From NCBI GenBank assembly GCA_030180135.1, contig CM058233.1:27003615-27067614 (forward strand): a DNA stretch of 64,000 nt. The letters run 5' to 3'. This stretch comes from Orychophragmus violaceus. Its lineage: Eukaryota > Streptophyta > Magnoliopsida > Brassicales > Brassicaceae. The notes under the pieces were generated by a model. It was given only the letters and a program-made list of their open reading frames with translations, was not told the DNA's origin and did not search any database. The number at the start of each line of letters is the position of its first letter. The first letter of the stretch is position 1. Positions 31,901 to 44,436 of this stretch are shown here, one piece after another. The position numbers were made by a program, and so were the translations under genes.

Positions 31901-33230
31901 TTATGGAGAAGACTACACTGATACCTTTGCACCGGTAGCTAAACTCCATACAGTAAGAGTCACATTGTCCCTGGCCACAAACCTTTCATGGAACCTATGG
32001 CAAATGGATGTTAAGAATGCCTTTTTACAAGGAGAGCTTGAAGAGGAAGTGTACATGACTCCACCACCGGGACTAGAGCATTTGTGTAAACCTGGTGAAG
32101 TATTGAGACTAAGGAGAGCAATCTATGGTTTGAAGCAATCACCAAGAGCATGGTACCATAAGCTAAACCATACACTCATGGACTATGGATTCAAGAAGTC
32201 TCAATCTGATCACACATTGTTTACTTTTCAAAGCCCTTTAGGAGTGGTGGTGGTTCTGATCTATGTGGATGATTTAATCATTACTGGAAGTGATAATGAG
32301 GGAATTCAATCCACAAAGGATTTTCTCAAAATTTCGTTTGACATCAAAGACCTTGGAGAGTTGAAGTATTTCTTGGGTATTGAAGTATGCAGATTCAATG
32401 ATGGGTTGTTTCTGTCCCAAAGGAAGTATGTTAAAGACTTGCTGACAGAAACAAGAATGCATGATTGCAAGATAGCAAAGACTCCTCTTGAAGATGGCTA
32501 CCAAGCCAATAGAAAGGGGGAGAAATCAGATGAGGAGAAGTTCAAGGATGTCTCCTTGTATAGAAGACTGGTTGGGAAGCTTATCTATTTAACTCTCACT
32601 AGACCAGACCTATGTTTTGCTGTGAATCAAGTCAGCCAGCATATGCAATCACCCACGGTTTATCATTGGAGTTTGATTGAGAGGATCCTTAGATATCTCA
32701 AAGGCTCAACAGGACAATGAATTTGGATGGGTACGAATGATAGCACTGAGATTGTCGGCTACTGTGATGCAGATTGGGCTGGTGATAAGAGTGACAGGAG
32801 ATCCACAACCGGTTATTGCACCTTCATTGGAGGTAACTTAGTGACTTGGAAGACAAAGAAGCAGAAAGTGGTCTCATGTTCAAGTTCTGAAGCTGAGTAT
32901 AGAGCTATGAGGAAGCTTACAACAGAGTTAACTTGGTTGAAGGCTCTACTCAAGGACTTTGGCATTGAGCAATCAAGTCCCATTACCTTTCATTGTGACA
33001 ATCAGGCTGCAATACATATTGCTACCAACTCTATGTTTCATGAAAGGACTAAACACATTGAGATAGATTGTCACAAGGTAAGGGAGAAGATTGAAGATGG
33101 GACGGTTCTACCTTGCTACACAAAGAGCGAAGATCAACTAGCAGACATCTTCACCAAGGCTGCAAGTCTCAAGGTTTGCGATCATATTTTCAGCAAACTA
33201 GGACTTGTAGACCTTCCTACCCATGATTAG
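28947..33230 (+). pseudogene. copia-4 Gag-Pol polyprotein with two in-frame stops
   Basis: One frame from ATG 28947 to TAG 33230. Gag: UBN2 domain with LGFLQNSLDPSILEAY, then zinc knuckle CDHCKRKGHAKEKC (residues 249-262). Protease: VVDSGASHHMI with the catalytic DSG at 344-346. Integrase: zinc-binding H..H and CEACILGKHC, first catalytic D in VHSDVW, second in FRSDNGGEYTS, E in NGVAERKNRH. RT: RYKAKLVARGFTQ, LWQMDVKNAFLQGEL and catalytic YVDD at 32262-32273. RNase H: CDADWAGD, SSSEAEYRAM. A TAA at 30597-30599 falls inside the normally conserved D-x-x-S-K-Y-T-W of integrase, and a TGA at 32718-32720 lies between RT and RNase H. Otherwise no frame change, so the element is nearly intact and recently active as a family. 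Confidence 0.93.
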
Positions 33231-33381
33231 AACTTCCCTGATCATGTGCAGCATACTCTTTTTCCCTTGATGTGGTTTTGTCCCAAGTGGTTTTCTACAT
33301 CAAGGTTTTTAATGAGGTGTTGCCATGATCATTCCAAGTCCAGACTTTAGGGTGATTCCAAAGTCTGAACTTGAGGGGGAG

Positions 33382-33743
33382 TATTGATCATGTATGTTTC
33401 AATAATGTGAAGTCTGCTTCACAAGTCTGCTTCTCAAGTCTGCTCACAAGTCTGCTTCACAAGTCTGCTTCACAAGTCTGCTTCACAAGTCTGCTCACAA
33501 GTCTGCTCACAAGTCTGCTTCACAAGTCTGCTATGTTCATTTCGGACCAAAATGACAAAATGTCTAATTTGTCCTCTATCTAATTAGAATTAGGGTTATT
33601 CTTGTGTACCCATCCTATATAACTTGTGTAGCCACCAAATATCAAAAGTTAAGTCATTTTTGTGACTATTCTCTCTTCTTCTCTTGAGCAAACAATTCTC
33701 CCATTTCTGAACCTTTAAGCTTAAATCTTTTTAAAAACTATCA
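33382..33743 (+). repeat. copia-4 3' LTR
   Basis: 362 bp, same as the 5' LTR plus one extra 13-bp repeat unit in the CACAAGTCTGCTT array (about 33410-33535). A few point changes lie at the end (AATTAGAATTAGGG against AATTAGGTTTAGGG). Confidence 0.9.
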
Positions 33744-34391
33744 GCCTCTACCTCTGAATTTTGCTTTTCTCTTTTTCTGCTTCTCTTCGTGTTCTTCAAA
33801 TTGGCGTTCAATAGCTTTGGGTTTCCCTTTCGTTGGTGGTGGCTTCATTCCAACCTTCTGATTCTTTGATGTCTCTTGCGACTATTCACCCTTCAGAAGC
33901 GATTATCGAGTTACCTCAAATTAAGTTTTGACTTGTGTGTTCCTTCGGTTTTGGGATTTTTGAAACTAAATTGGACCTATTAGGTTTGGCATAGTTTGGT
34001 TTGTATTTATTTTTTTTTTCTTTCCTTTTTCTCTTTATATTTTCCAGTTGTAATATGTTTTATAAAATATTTTATATACATTATGGTGGGTCAAACATAC
34101 AAACAATAACAAGGGAGAGAGTTGCAAGTGACCAAAATGTTGCTATAAACAATGGTTTGTGGGTTCGTGACGAGAAACATGTTTTTTGGGCTTTCTCTCG
34201 CCTATAGAAACATGCTCTATAAAACTATTAGTATTATGGTCTTTTGTTCCTAATCAAACGGACATTTCCAGAACATGATCTCTAGCTAACTTGTTATTTG
34301 TCTTCGGAATTCTACAGCATTACGGCCAAACCTCCTGTCTCTTTGCCTTTTCGTAATATTCTATTGAAATTGTGATAAAAAAAAAAAAAAA

Positions 34392-34689
34392 CCTTGATGG
34401 TATTGAAATGTATAGAATAAATGAATCTAACTAACCATTTTGGAAAATATTTAAATAAAATATAAACAAATAATATGCTATAACCAAAAAATATGTTAAC
34501 ATTAACATCTATATTCTTATGGATAACATTTAGTCATGTCTTATTTGGATCCAGAAATTCACAGTATGAATTTGTAATTTGGGATAAGGAAAACATCGAT
34601 GGATTAGCTTTTCAAACGCCATACGATACTTCAAAGATCTATCTAAACGAACTGACTTTTGTAATTATCTTGTATTGACTGAAAGAATA
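34392..34689. other. gene-free interval
   Basis: AT-rich. A 61-codon open stretch (34493-34678) is not recognised as a protein. Confidence 0.5.
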
Positions 34690-34960
34690 TTACAGAGAGA
34701 TCCTGGATGAGAGTTTTACACTGAACACAAAGAGCTGTTTCGTATACAAAAGTGTGTAAAAGAAGATCCTTGAATTAAATCCCTCGAACTCGTTTTATAG
34801 TCTGGTTGTCGAGCACTCCATCCCGTGTATCTCGTAATGCACTCGTTGGAATGACCTCCGCTATCTTCGGAAAGTTGAGCTGATATTGGAGTGAGTTGTT
34901 TTGACTAAATCAGCTCGTTAATTGACTTCGATATTAAGCGCGTCCTTTTCAAAACACAGT
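34690..34960. repeat. left long terminal inverted repeat of the MULE-like element
   Basis: Begins about GAAAGAATATTACAG. Its complement is recognisable at 45380-45650. TIRs of MULEs carry promoter and transposase sites. Confidence 0.65.
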
Positions 34961-35711
34961 CTTTCTTCCGTTATTAAGGCTGAGATTGGATGGGCTTTTT
35001 CTGGGCCGGAGATGATATTTTAAATTAAAGATCGGTTAAGTGGTAAGGCTTTGGCTTATCAGGCCAATTTCAGAGGTGGATTTTAGTAACAACAATTTCC
35101 CCAGCCCATTAAATATTTAAAATTAATATTTAATTGCGAGAAGAAATATGAACATTCCCTCCGACTACAGCGTTCTAATCCGCTGACATCAGTTCGTGGT
35201 TTAGTATTCGAAATCATTAAGAGATTTCATATCCAGCGGTGAAGATATTTCTCGTGCCGAGAAATCAATGAGGTTTTGGGAACTGCTACAATGTGAAGTT
35301 CTTAAATGTTTTATACCCAACGGTTGAGATTGCGGAAGTCGAGAGATCTCTGCGACCTCGTAAGTTGTTGTGAACCAAAATCATAAGTGGATTTTAAATT
35401 CGACGGTTACGATTGATGGAGACGAGAGGTCTGTGGGATCTGGAGAACCGACGCAGTCATCAACTTTGAAAGAACTGCCTACGTCTTCATCAACTAACTA
35501 CGCATGCCACTTCATCAAGGTAACTTCTTAAGTGTTGCTCACTCTTTCTTAGCTCGTTTGTAAACTCTTTTTTGAGAAAGCTGAGAACGAACTTTGGGTT
35601 TTTATCAGAAAAGTCTTAGATTTCGTGTTTCGAAAAAATCCTTCCTTTCTCAATCCCCTCCCACATTTTCCCTTTTTCCAACAGATTTAGGTTTTTTCAA
35701 TTGGATCTATT
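34961..35711 (+). other. 5' region of the MULE-borne gene
   Basis: No protein recognised. Sequence from 35480 on (CATCAACTAACTACG, then a T/C-rich stretch) looks like a 5' UTR in front of the ATG at 35712. Confidence 0.4.
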
Positions 35712-37304
35712 ATGGCGTCGAACCGAGAGAGAGATGTAAGGCATGAGGGGACTTTCTATGCCACTCCTCATATGGAACGGAGGATTATATTGGCAACATT
35801 GGAACGAGATAACGATTGGCAGAAGAAATATTTCGTCTTCCGGCTTTGTCCCGCCACGGTCGGGGGATTTTTCTATCCTTCGGAGAGGTGACGTTAATTG
35901 GTCCTCCTTTACCACATCTAGTGTTAAGGAAGCATTTAACACTGCAGATCGACCAAAGCACTTGCGTCACGATAAATGTATGGTCTCACAAACTGCTTTA
36001 GCTCACTTGTTATTTCTTTTTTCTTTACGAGGAGTTGATGTAGCTTCGTAACGCTTGCACGCAGCTCCTGTTATCGAACCTTCCGATTCCAGCTCCTCAA
36101 AATTTGTTCCGTTCCCAAGACCAAGTATGATCAGACAGACGTTCTTCTCATGAAGAAACACGAGAGATATAACTATCAGTTCAAGGAGAATCCATTCTAG
36201 CAATGTATCATATGCGATCAACATGGTGCTAAACGCTCCACTTGTTCTCTCTAATAGAGAGGTGGTCTCTGCTCCTCCGCCAGCTGTTTGTGGAGCTGAG
36301 ACCCAAGTGGTCATTCCTGTGGTGGATGGCGTTGCTCAGCGAGCTAGTAAAACAACTCCTGAGGTGGTAGTGTTGCATGCCATCTCCCCAACTTTGCCCC
36401 GAGATGGGGAAGTTCCTCAACTTAAGAGCAGAGTACGAACATAGGACATCGTATGACCTCAAACGAGGCTGAGGTGAGGTCTAACTCATATGGTGGAACC
36501 AACATGAGTCACCCTTTCCACCAGAAATTTGAGCACTCGAAGGATTCCGATCACTTACGATCCGGGCGGCATGGCCTACTTCCTAAATCTTTTCAAGGGA
36601 GTTGGATGTCAGCTCCCTTCTATGAGGAATATGACTGAGCGAGAGGCTTACAAGTAGTCTCAGGCCGCTTTTGGGATGGTAAGTTTCTCGGTCCCTTTTG
36701 TATTGAAACCATGCAAGTTATGCATTCTTACCGTTTTCTGGTGTTTAAATGCAATGGAGGCGAACCATCGCCATATCTCCTTTCTAGAACAGAGGCTGAA
36801 GGACGTGCCCCGCGCGGGAGATCTTGAAATTGAGACCCATCGTATTTACTTAGAGGGATTCTTCCAATGCGTTGGGAGACAGGCTCGCCAACTCGGAGGC
36901 CTAGGTGGAGGCTCTTCGATATGTTGAGGCCCAGTTGGAGAGAGTGAGGACGGCTTTGAGGATTTTAAACAAAGGTGAAGGAAAGGTACGATCGGTGGAC
37001 AAGGAATCGGTTGAGATCGAAACCATATTCATAGGACGCGTACCCAATAGCGTTTCCAGGGGCCTCATTCCAGGGGCAAGCCGAGGCATCAGTACGCGCT
37101 AGGGAGAAAGCTTAAATATTGAGAACAAGCACAATAGGGTGGTTGCCTACAACATGAAGTCGCCGATGAGAAGCACAAACTGCTTGCAGGTTGCAAAAGA
37201 TGGTGAGTGAGGCTGTGAAGGAGGCTCGACTCAAACTCCAGGCTCAATATCAGGAGGTGTAAGAGTTTGTAAAGGCTCAGTGGGATCATAAGACTATGGA
37301 GACG
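35712..37304 (+). pseudogene. decayed coiled-coil gene inside the MULE-like element, 5' part
   Basis: From ATG 35712 it reads HMERRIILATLERDNDWQKK then YFVFRL, like the N-terminal part of plant Transposase_28/putative gypsy-type transposon proteins, then breaks up over several frames. Later pieces include FQGSWMSAPFYEEYD (about 36595) and a helix-rich stretch MVSEAVKEARLKLQAQYQEV (about 37205-37260) typical of a coiled coil. The gene is cut at 37305 by copia-3 and continues at 45119. Stops and frameshifts are frequent and introns may exist. The family assignment is tentative. It shares no visible motif with MULE transposase (MuDR). Confidence 0.45.
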
Positions 37305-37986
37305 TGTTGGGAATGTCCTGAAATCTACCGTACTATCTCTAGAAAGTATGATAAGTGTTGAGATCAGACATAAGTCATAAATACTGGGTGATCATGATGG
37401 CTTGCTAGAGTCCGCTCTTGATCTATAAGTTTAGGACTTATTACCAGTATTGTATGATCCCGAAGGGTCACACACCATAGCTAACGGGAAAGTTAAATGG
37501 AATTAATACGGTAAGATGCAGTGGCATTTACTGTATTGGATCAGAGAATTGGGCCAGACAAAATGCAGGCTTTTGCCTGATTTGTGTCTTGGGCCCAAAT
37601 GATTAATGAGCCATTAGTCAAATGACTTGGGCCCATTAATGAGAGATATAGAAATCGAAAACCCTAAGCATAAGGCTAAGGCTTGCGATTTTCTCCTTGT
37701 GGTCGCGATCCATCTCTCTCTCTAACCTCTCTCTCTGATCATCCATCTCTTTGGTCTAGCAGCCATCCCTTGCTTGTAAGAGTGTGGATACTCAAGGAGG
37801 AATAGGTGATTCATCTGTTCTAGACTGATCTCATCATTACCATCAATTATCCGCTGCAATCTGAAAGGTAATGATCCAGGTTTGGTTGGTTTTATGATTC
37901 GTTTTGCAAGAACCTAGATCTGTTAAGATTATGTGTTAGGTTGAAACATGGGAATTAAACCTTGAACAAACACTATAATCCTTTCA
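37305..37986 (+). repeat. copia-3 5' LTR
   Basis: Begins TGTTGGGAATGTCC, ends AATCCTTTCA, 682 bp. Differs from the 3' LTR by T/C in GTGT(T/C)GAGATC and in GTGG(T/C)CGCG. Confidence 0.95.
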
Positions 37987-37987
37987 G

Positions 37988-37999
37988 TGGTATCAGAGC
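37988..37999 (+). promoter_or_regulatory. copia-3 tRNA-iMet primer-binding site
   Basis: TGGTATCAGAGC one base after the 5' LTR. Confidence 0.93.
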
Positions 38000-39612
38000 T
38001 AAGGCATTAGTTTCTTGTAATTTGGATCATAGGGCTGTTTAATGAGTTAGAGAATCAATTATGCTAAAATTGATTAAAACCTTAATGCCCTAATCGAATG
38101 ATTTGGTCTCGGCCGTTTATTTAAACCCTAAATAGCCGAGTGATTTGGTCTCGGCATGCATATGGTCTCGGTAATTAATGTGATATTGCCGAGTGATGCC
38201 GATCGAGTGGTCGTGTGATGCCGAGAGAGGGACCGCGTGAGGAGTTGGCCGAGATCGATCTCGCGATCGTGAGGCTGGCTTGGATCGCGTGTGCCGTGTG
38301 CTGCCGAGACCAATCATATGATCGTGTGGGCCACGTGATCGAGAGGATTGTTCGCGGTGTAAGCAACGATCGTGCACTGCGGCCGATCATCGCGTGTACC
38401 GCAACAGTCCGTGTGATCGATCATGGACCGGCGATTGGTTAATGGGCCGAGTTGGATCTTGGATCCGATTGTTTGGCCCATTAAATTTTTACGTCCCGCG
38501 AATAGTCAATCGGTTAAACCGAGCTTCGCGGTTCGTTGCCCAAAACCACACCGATTTAACCGGTCCATTTAATTGGCGGTTAATTGTGTGTTTAAAGCCT
38601 TAAACCGCAAGTTAAATCAAATTGGCTAAAACACTAGATGTTTCTTCCCGGTTTTGGATTTAACTGGACCGATCCAATTTAATTGGTGGTTCAAGCGGTT
38701 AACCCGAATCGCGGTTTGCTGGAAATTATTTAATACATGGTATTATTTAATTTCTGGTTAAACCGGATTGAAATTCAAAATTGAATTTTAACCTAAACCG
38801 AAGGCTGGTCTAAGTTTGATTTGGTTGGACCAAATAATTTAGAGCTGGTCTGGTTTAGTAAATAACCGATGGTTTTGATAGTTAATTTGGTCTTGGACCA
38901 GAATTAATAAACCAGATCGGTTATGTCAAATTATTGGGCCAGCTGGAATTCTATGGTCTTGGGCCAAGAATTGGGCCTATAATTTGTGACCCAACCCAAA
39001 ATATTTATAAAATATTAAATTAGAAATTTCTATTTTTAGTAAGTTACTAAATTTAGAAAGTTTCTAAAATAAGAAAGTTTCCCAAAATAGTAATCTTCTA
39101 TTTTTGGAAATAAAACTTAAAATCCTCAAAAACAATATCAAGCTTGGATGTCTTTCCAATCTTGTCAGCTACTTAACGCTTATTCGATTACAGATATGGC
39201 TTACAGTGTGAGGTATCTGTTTTCGCGTAAGTAAAGTAGTATATAGTCACTAATTTCATTGGGAGTCCCAGACTTTAGTGATTATTTGGCTGTAAGAGAT
39301 TGGTTTCCTTGACTGGGCCATCGGGAGTCCCGGGCCTTGAGACATCTGGTGAATATGGGCCTCGGGTCCAATTCACAACCGAGAGTTATATGAGATATAA
39401 CTAGCTGTGTGTATGCTTACCAAGTAAAGCTAATTCCGGGTGACGGCCAGTGGCCCACTTTGGATTTAGCTGAACATGGGTCTCGGAATCATTGTATTCT
39501 TATGAGGTTAAACAAAGAAATTTTGAATACAATGCGAGTTTTCTTATAAGTTGTTAAGATTGCTCTTTTATGAACATAATAACTAAATCTCTATTGTCTC
39601 ATATTTTCAGCT
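38000..39612 (+). other. copia-3 5' leader
   Basis: 1.6 kb without a gene. The first part (38100-38440) is full of GATCG, CGATC and CCGAG words (for example CGAGATCGATCTCGCGATCG near 38247), then AACCGG-rich sequence, then a block (39130-39600) that matches the leader of copia-2 next to gag. The part unlike copia-2 may have been acquired separately. Confidence 0.65.
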
Positions 39613-42600
39613 ATGTCAAGCACAACGACACAAAACACTTTCTCGATCCGGTCTGCCCTTGAGAAGGACAAAATGAACGGATCAAACTTCCTGAACTGGT
39701 CCAGGAACCTGAGACTTGTGCTCAGGCAGGAGAAGAAGGCTTATGTCCTTGAAAGAGCTCTCTCTCCTAGACCTGCGAATAATGCCGCACAAGCTGTGAA
39801 GAATGCTTGGGATACACATTCTTCAGATGCTAATGACGTGATTTGTCTGATGTTGGCGACAATGGCTCCCGAACTGCAGATGCAGTGGGAAGGCCTGACT
39901 TGTCCCATGGAGCTAATGGCAAATCTGAAAGCGTTGTTTCAGGAGCAGGCTCGTACAGAGAGATTCCAAACTGTTAAGAATCTCTTGGACTGTAAAATGG
40001 CTAAGGATGCAGCAGTGAGTCCACATGTTCTGAAAATGATGGGTTATCTCGATCATTTGACTAGGCTCGACTGTCCTATAAGCCAAGAGCTTGCTTGTGA
40101 TATCGTTCTGCAGTCTCTTACTCCTGCATATGACCAGTTCATTTTGAACTACAATATGCATGGGTTGATAAAGACATTGCCTGAGCTACATGGTATGCTC
40201 AAGACTGCAGAACCGAATCTGAAGAAGACCAAGGAGTCGTCTGTACTCATGGTGCAGAAGGGCAAGGGTTTTAAGAAATCTGCTGCAGACAAGGGAAAGG
40301 GCAAGGTAGTCAGCAATGAAAAGGCCAAGCCCAAGCCCGTGTCTAAAGCTAGGCCTTCTGATATCTGCCACTTTTGCAAAGAGGCAGGGCATTATCGCAG
40401 GGACTGTAAGAAATACCAGGAAAGTCTGAAGAAGAAGAAGTCCTTGGAGACTAAATCTTCAGGTATTTTTGTTATTGAAGTAAATACTACTACTTCTGAT
40501 AATACCACTTGGGTATTAGATACTGGATGTGGGGCTCATATTTGTACTAATATGCAGGCGCTCAGCAACAGTAGAAGGTTGAAGCAAGGGCAAGTAGAGT
40601 TGCGGGTTGGCAATGGAGCGAAGGTTCCAGCACTGGCCGTTGGCACTTACTTGTTGTCTTTACCTTCTCGATTGATTTTAGAACTTGAGAATTGTTATTT
40701 TGTACCTGCTATAAGCAGAAATATCATTTCAGTTTCATTGTTGGATTTGCAAGGATTTGATTTCTCTATTAAGAATAAATTGTATTCCTTTAATATCAAT
40801 GATATGTTCTATGGCTGTGCCCCTCTTATAAATGGGCTGTACATGCTGGATCAATCTGCTCCAGTATATAACATAAATACAAAACGGTTCAAATCTAACG
40901 AAGAAAATGAAACGTTTCTCTGGCATTGTCGTTTGGGGCACATTAGTGAGAAACGCGTCAAGAGGCTCCATTCAAATGGACTCTTGGGCTCATTTGACTT
41001 TGAGTCTTGTGAGCAATGCGAATCTTGCCTAATGGGCAAAATGACACGGGCCCCTTTCAATAAACCCACAGAAAGGGCCAGTGAACTATTGGGCCTGATA
41101 CATACTGACGTGTGTGGCCCAATGTCCACAAGTGCTAGAGGAAACTTTCAGTACTTCATTACATTCACTGATGATTTCAGTAGATATGGATATGTCTACT
41201 TGATGAAACATAAGTCGGAAACCTTTGAAAAGTTCAAAGAATTCCAGAATGAAGTACAGAACCAGCTTGGTAAAAGTATTAAGGCTCTTCGGTCGGACCG
41301 AGGAGGAGAATACTTGAGCCAGGAATTTCGTGATCATCTGAGTGAGTGTGGGATTATCTCCCAACTCACACCTCCTGGAACACCTCAGTGGAATGGTGTG
41401 TCTGAGAGAAGGAATCGGACATTGTTAGATATGGTCCGATCCATGATGAGTCACACAGACCTTCCTATATCCCTTTGGGGATATGCTTTGCTCACCGCAA
41501 CGTTCACACTGAACAGAGTGCCATCAAAGGCAGTAGCAAAGACACCATATGAGATATGGACTGGAAAAGCTCCAGCAATGTCTTTTCTCAGAATTTGGGG
41601 TTGTGAAGCCTATGTCAAAAGATTAATCTCAGACAAGCTTACACCAAAATCTGACAAATGCTACTTCATTGGTTATCCTAGGGATACCAAGGCTTATTAC
41701 TTCTATCTGCGATCCGAGAACAAAATCTTTGTTGCTCGGGATTGTACTTTTCTTGAAAGGGAGTTTCTCTCTAGAAAAGATAGTGGGAGTAAGGTACAAC
41801 TTGATGAAATTCAAGAAGGACAGGAACCTGTTCAACCTAATGAGGAAGAACAGCAGGATGAATTACATGAAGTTGTAATAGAACCTGAACCTGCAGTACC
41901 TGAAGTTCGAAGATCCGGAAGGATCCGTCACGAACCCGATAGATATCAGGGATTCCTCGTGACTAATTGCCATGATCTTTTGATCATTGACGGTGATGAA
42001 CCCTCGAACTTTGCAGAAACCATGATGGGCCCTGACTCCTTAAAGTGGCGTGAAGCCACAGAATCCGAGATGGACTCCATGTCTACTAACCGAGTGTTTT
42101 CACTGGTTGATTTACCTGCTGGTGCAAAAGCCATCGAGTGTAAATGGATCTTCAAGAAGAAGATTGACATGGATGGAAATGTCCAGATTTACAAGGCAAA
42201 AGGTTTCAAGCAAATTCATGGTATAGACTATGATGAAACCTATTCACCAGTGGCCATGATGAAATCAATTCGGATTCTCCTAGCAACTGCCGCTTATTAT
42301 GATTATGAGACTTGGCAGATGGATGTGAAAACCGCCTTCCTGAATGGAATCTTGGAGGAGGATGTGTATATGACACAATCTGACGGTTACATTGATCCTA
42401 AGAATGCTGGGAAAGTATGTAAGCTTCACAAATCCATTTATGGATTGAAGCAAGCATCGAGGAGTTGGAATCTTCGATTTGATGAAGCAATAAAGAACTT
42501 TGACTTCATCAGAAACCAAGAGGAACAATGTGTGTATAAGAAAACTAGTGGGAGCAAAGTGGCGTTTCTTATCCTATATGTCGATGACATATTGCTTATT

Positions 42601-43560
42601 GGAAATGATATTCCAATGCTGAAGTCTGTTAAAGACTGGCTGGGAAGTTGTTTTTCCATGAAGGACATGGGTGAAGCCGCGTATGTTCTTGGAATCCGAA
42701 TCTTTAGAGACAGATCTAAAAAGCTGATTGGACTTTGTCAAGATGCTTATATAGATAAAGTCCTGCATTGATTCGGAATGGATAAATCCAAGAAAGGGTT
42801 CACGCCAATGATACATGGTGCTACACTAAGCAAGGATCAGTGTCCTAAGACACCTGATGAGCTTAAGCGCATGAGTAGGATTCCTTATGCTTCGGCTATA
42901 GGATCTATCATGTATGCCATGATCTGTACTCGTCCTGATGTTGCTTATGCACTAAGCATGACGAGTAGGTACCAGTCTAGTCCAGGTGAGAGTCACTGGA
43001 TTGCCGTAAAGAATATCCTGAAGTATTTGAGAAATACTAAGGATAAGTTCTTGGTTTACGGAGGAAGTGAAGTGCTTGAAATCAGTGGATTCACGGATGC
43101 AAGTTTTCAGACAGATAAAGATGATTTCCGGTCACAGTCTGGTTACATCTTCTGTCTGAATGGCGGTGCAGTAAGTTGGAAGAGTTCCAAGCAGAGCACC
43201 GTGGCAGATTCCACAACTGAAGCTGAATACATCGCTGCTTCGGAAGCTGCGAAGGAAGGAGTTTGGATAAGGAACTTCTTGATTGAACTCGGTGTATTCC
43301 CAAATGCCACTGAGCCTCTAGCACTGTATTGTGACAACAATGGTGCAATTGCTCAAGCCAAGGAACCGAGACATCATCAGAAATCCAAACACATTATGAG
43401 AAGGTATCACCTGATTCGTGATATAGTGAATAGAGGTGAAGTGATGGTCAGCAGAGTTCCCACTGATGAGAACGTGGCTGACCCGTTGACAAAGCCACTC
43501 CCGAGACCTAAGCACGAGTTGCATACTGCTGCTGTAGGAATTAGAGATATTCTTATGTAA
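39613..43560 (+). pseudogene. copia-3 Gag-Pol polyprotein with one nonsense codon and a 4-residue RT loss
   Basis: One frame from ATG 39613 to TAA 43560 broken only by TGA 42769-42771, where copia-1 has AGA (DKVLH then R). Gag with knuckle CHFCKEAGHYRRDC (residues 252-265); protease WVLDTGCGAHI with DTG at 303-305; integrase with WHCRLGH (from 437), CEQCESCLMGK, and the D499, D562, E598 triad (D-35-E spacing); RT with LWQMDV-type ETWQMDVKTAFLNG and catalytic YVDD at 989-992; RNase H FTDASF and STTEAEY after the stop. Near residue 859 the conserved YKARLVAKGF is shortened to YKAKGF by a 12-bp in-frame loss, which probably damages RT by itself. So despite its youth this copy is likely defective. 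Confidence 0.94.
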
Positions 43561-44436
43561 TCTCTTTTTGAGTGGGAGTTGTGAGGTCTTTATTTTAGTT
43601 ATTTTGATTGGTTCATGTAAACATTTTAAATGTTAATGAAATTTTATTTCTGGATTATTTTTAACTGTGATATAAAATAATCGTTCCAAAATGATTCATG
43701 TCATTATATATGGGTCATCTAAGTACATGAGTAGACTTGATCCTGAAACCCCATATTTAACGAAGTGACATAAATCATAGTGTCCATAGTCGAAGGTTGT
43801 TGAAATTGGAACACCAACAACCTGTAGAGACTAGATTGTGTTGAGACTTATGACCAAGTTTCGAGGGGTCATAGATGCGCGGCATCAAAGTCGACACATA
43901 GGTATATGTAGGGGAACATATGACCGGACATGGCCCGCTGATGAGAACTCTACAAGATATTAATATCTGTGTCATAAGAGGTTCTCATATACGACTATAG
44001 AGTATAGTCCTTAGACCTGAGTTCGCATGCATGTGGCTGCACATGGAGTAATACGCTTTGATCATTGTCTAACGCTGTTTCGTAACTGGGAGCTATACGG
44101 ACCTTGGTTGGGTGTATTATGAATTGTGTAGTTCATAGTGATGGAACAAGATGGGATTTGTCCCTGCCGTTTAACGGAGGTAATATCTCTAGGCCAATCG
44201 GAGATTTGATAGCTGGTAAGAGAATGGCCATTCCCAAACGGACTTGCCCAAGTCGTTTGAATTGTCAGTATCAAATCTGTTCCGATAAACATGGTCTGGC
44301 TATATAAGGATGACACGCATCTTGCCTTATGCCAGATCGAGATATTGAGACAAAAGGATTAGGGAATGTAGGATTCTAGTACAATCGGGAGATTGTTGGG
44401 AATGTCCTGTGTAGGATTCCAGTACAAGTGGGAGAT
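43561..44436 (+). other. copia-3 3' UTR with duplicated polypurine tract
   Basis: 876 bp non-coding. A 43-bp unit is repeated in tandem at its end: 44368-44410 and 44411-44453. Each unit has a GGGAGAT polypurine tract followed by TGTTGGGAATGTCC, the start of the LTR. So a false LTR start lies at 44394, 43 bp before the true one at 44437. Confidence 0.85.

Larger units (their letters stand above)
28453..33743 (+). mobile_element. complete Ty1/copia retrotransposon (copia-4)
   Basis: Two LTRs (28453-28801, 349 bp; 33382-33743, 362 bp), primer-binding site, one gag-pol frame, and polypurine tract GAGGGGGAG before the 3' LTR. A 5-bp GCCTC lies on both sides (28448-28452, 33744-33748) if the LTR starts TATTGATCATG; starting at TGATCATG, the usual TG, gives no matching duplication. 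LTRs differ by one 13-bp repeat unit and a few bases. The lineage differs from copia-1 to -3. Two nonsense codons make it non-autonomous. Confidence 0.92.
27441..34391 (+). mobile_element. unassigned retroposon-like sequence ending in poly(A), split by copia-4
   Basis: The flanks 27441-28452 and 33744-34391 become contiguous once copia-4 and one GCCTC are removed. The left part holds a tandem repeat; the right ends in ATTGAAATTGTGAT followed by 15 A at 34377-34391, as in LINE or SINE-like 3' ends. Small open stretches exist but no protein is recognised. The left edge is arbitrary, so a single element is only a suggestion. Confidence 0.35.

Noticed and set aside
35712..36051. Host gene with intact N-terminus
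   Set aside because: The frame breaks after ~60 codons and lies inside inverted repeats with a transposon-style protein, so a transposon-borne pseudogene is more likely.
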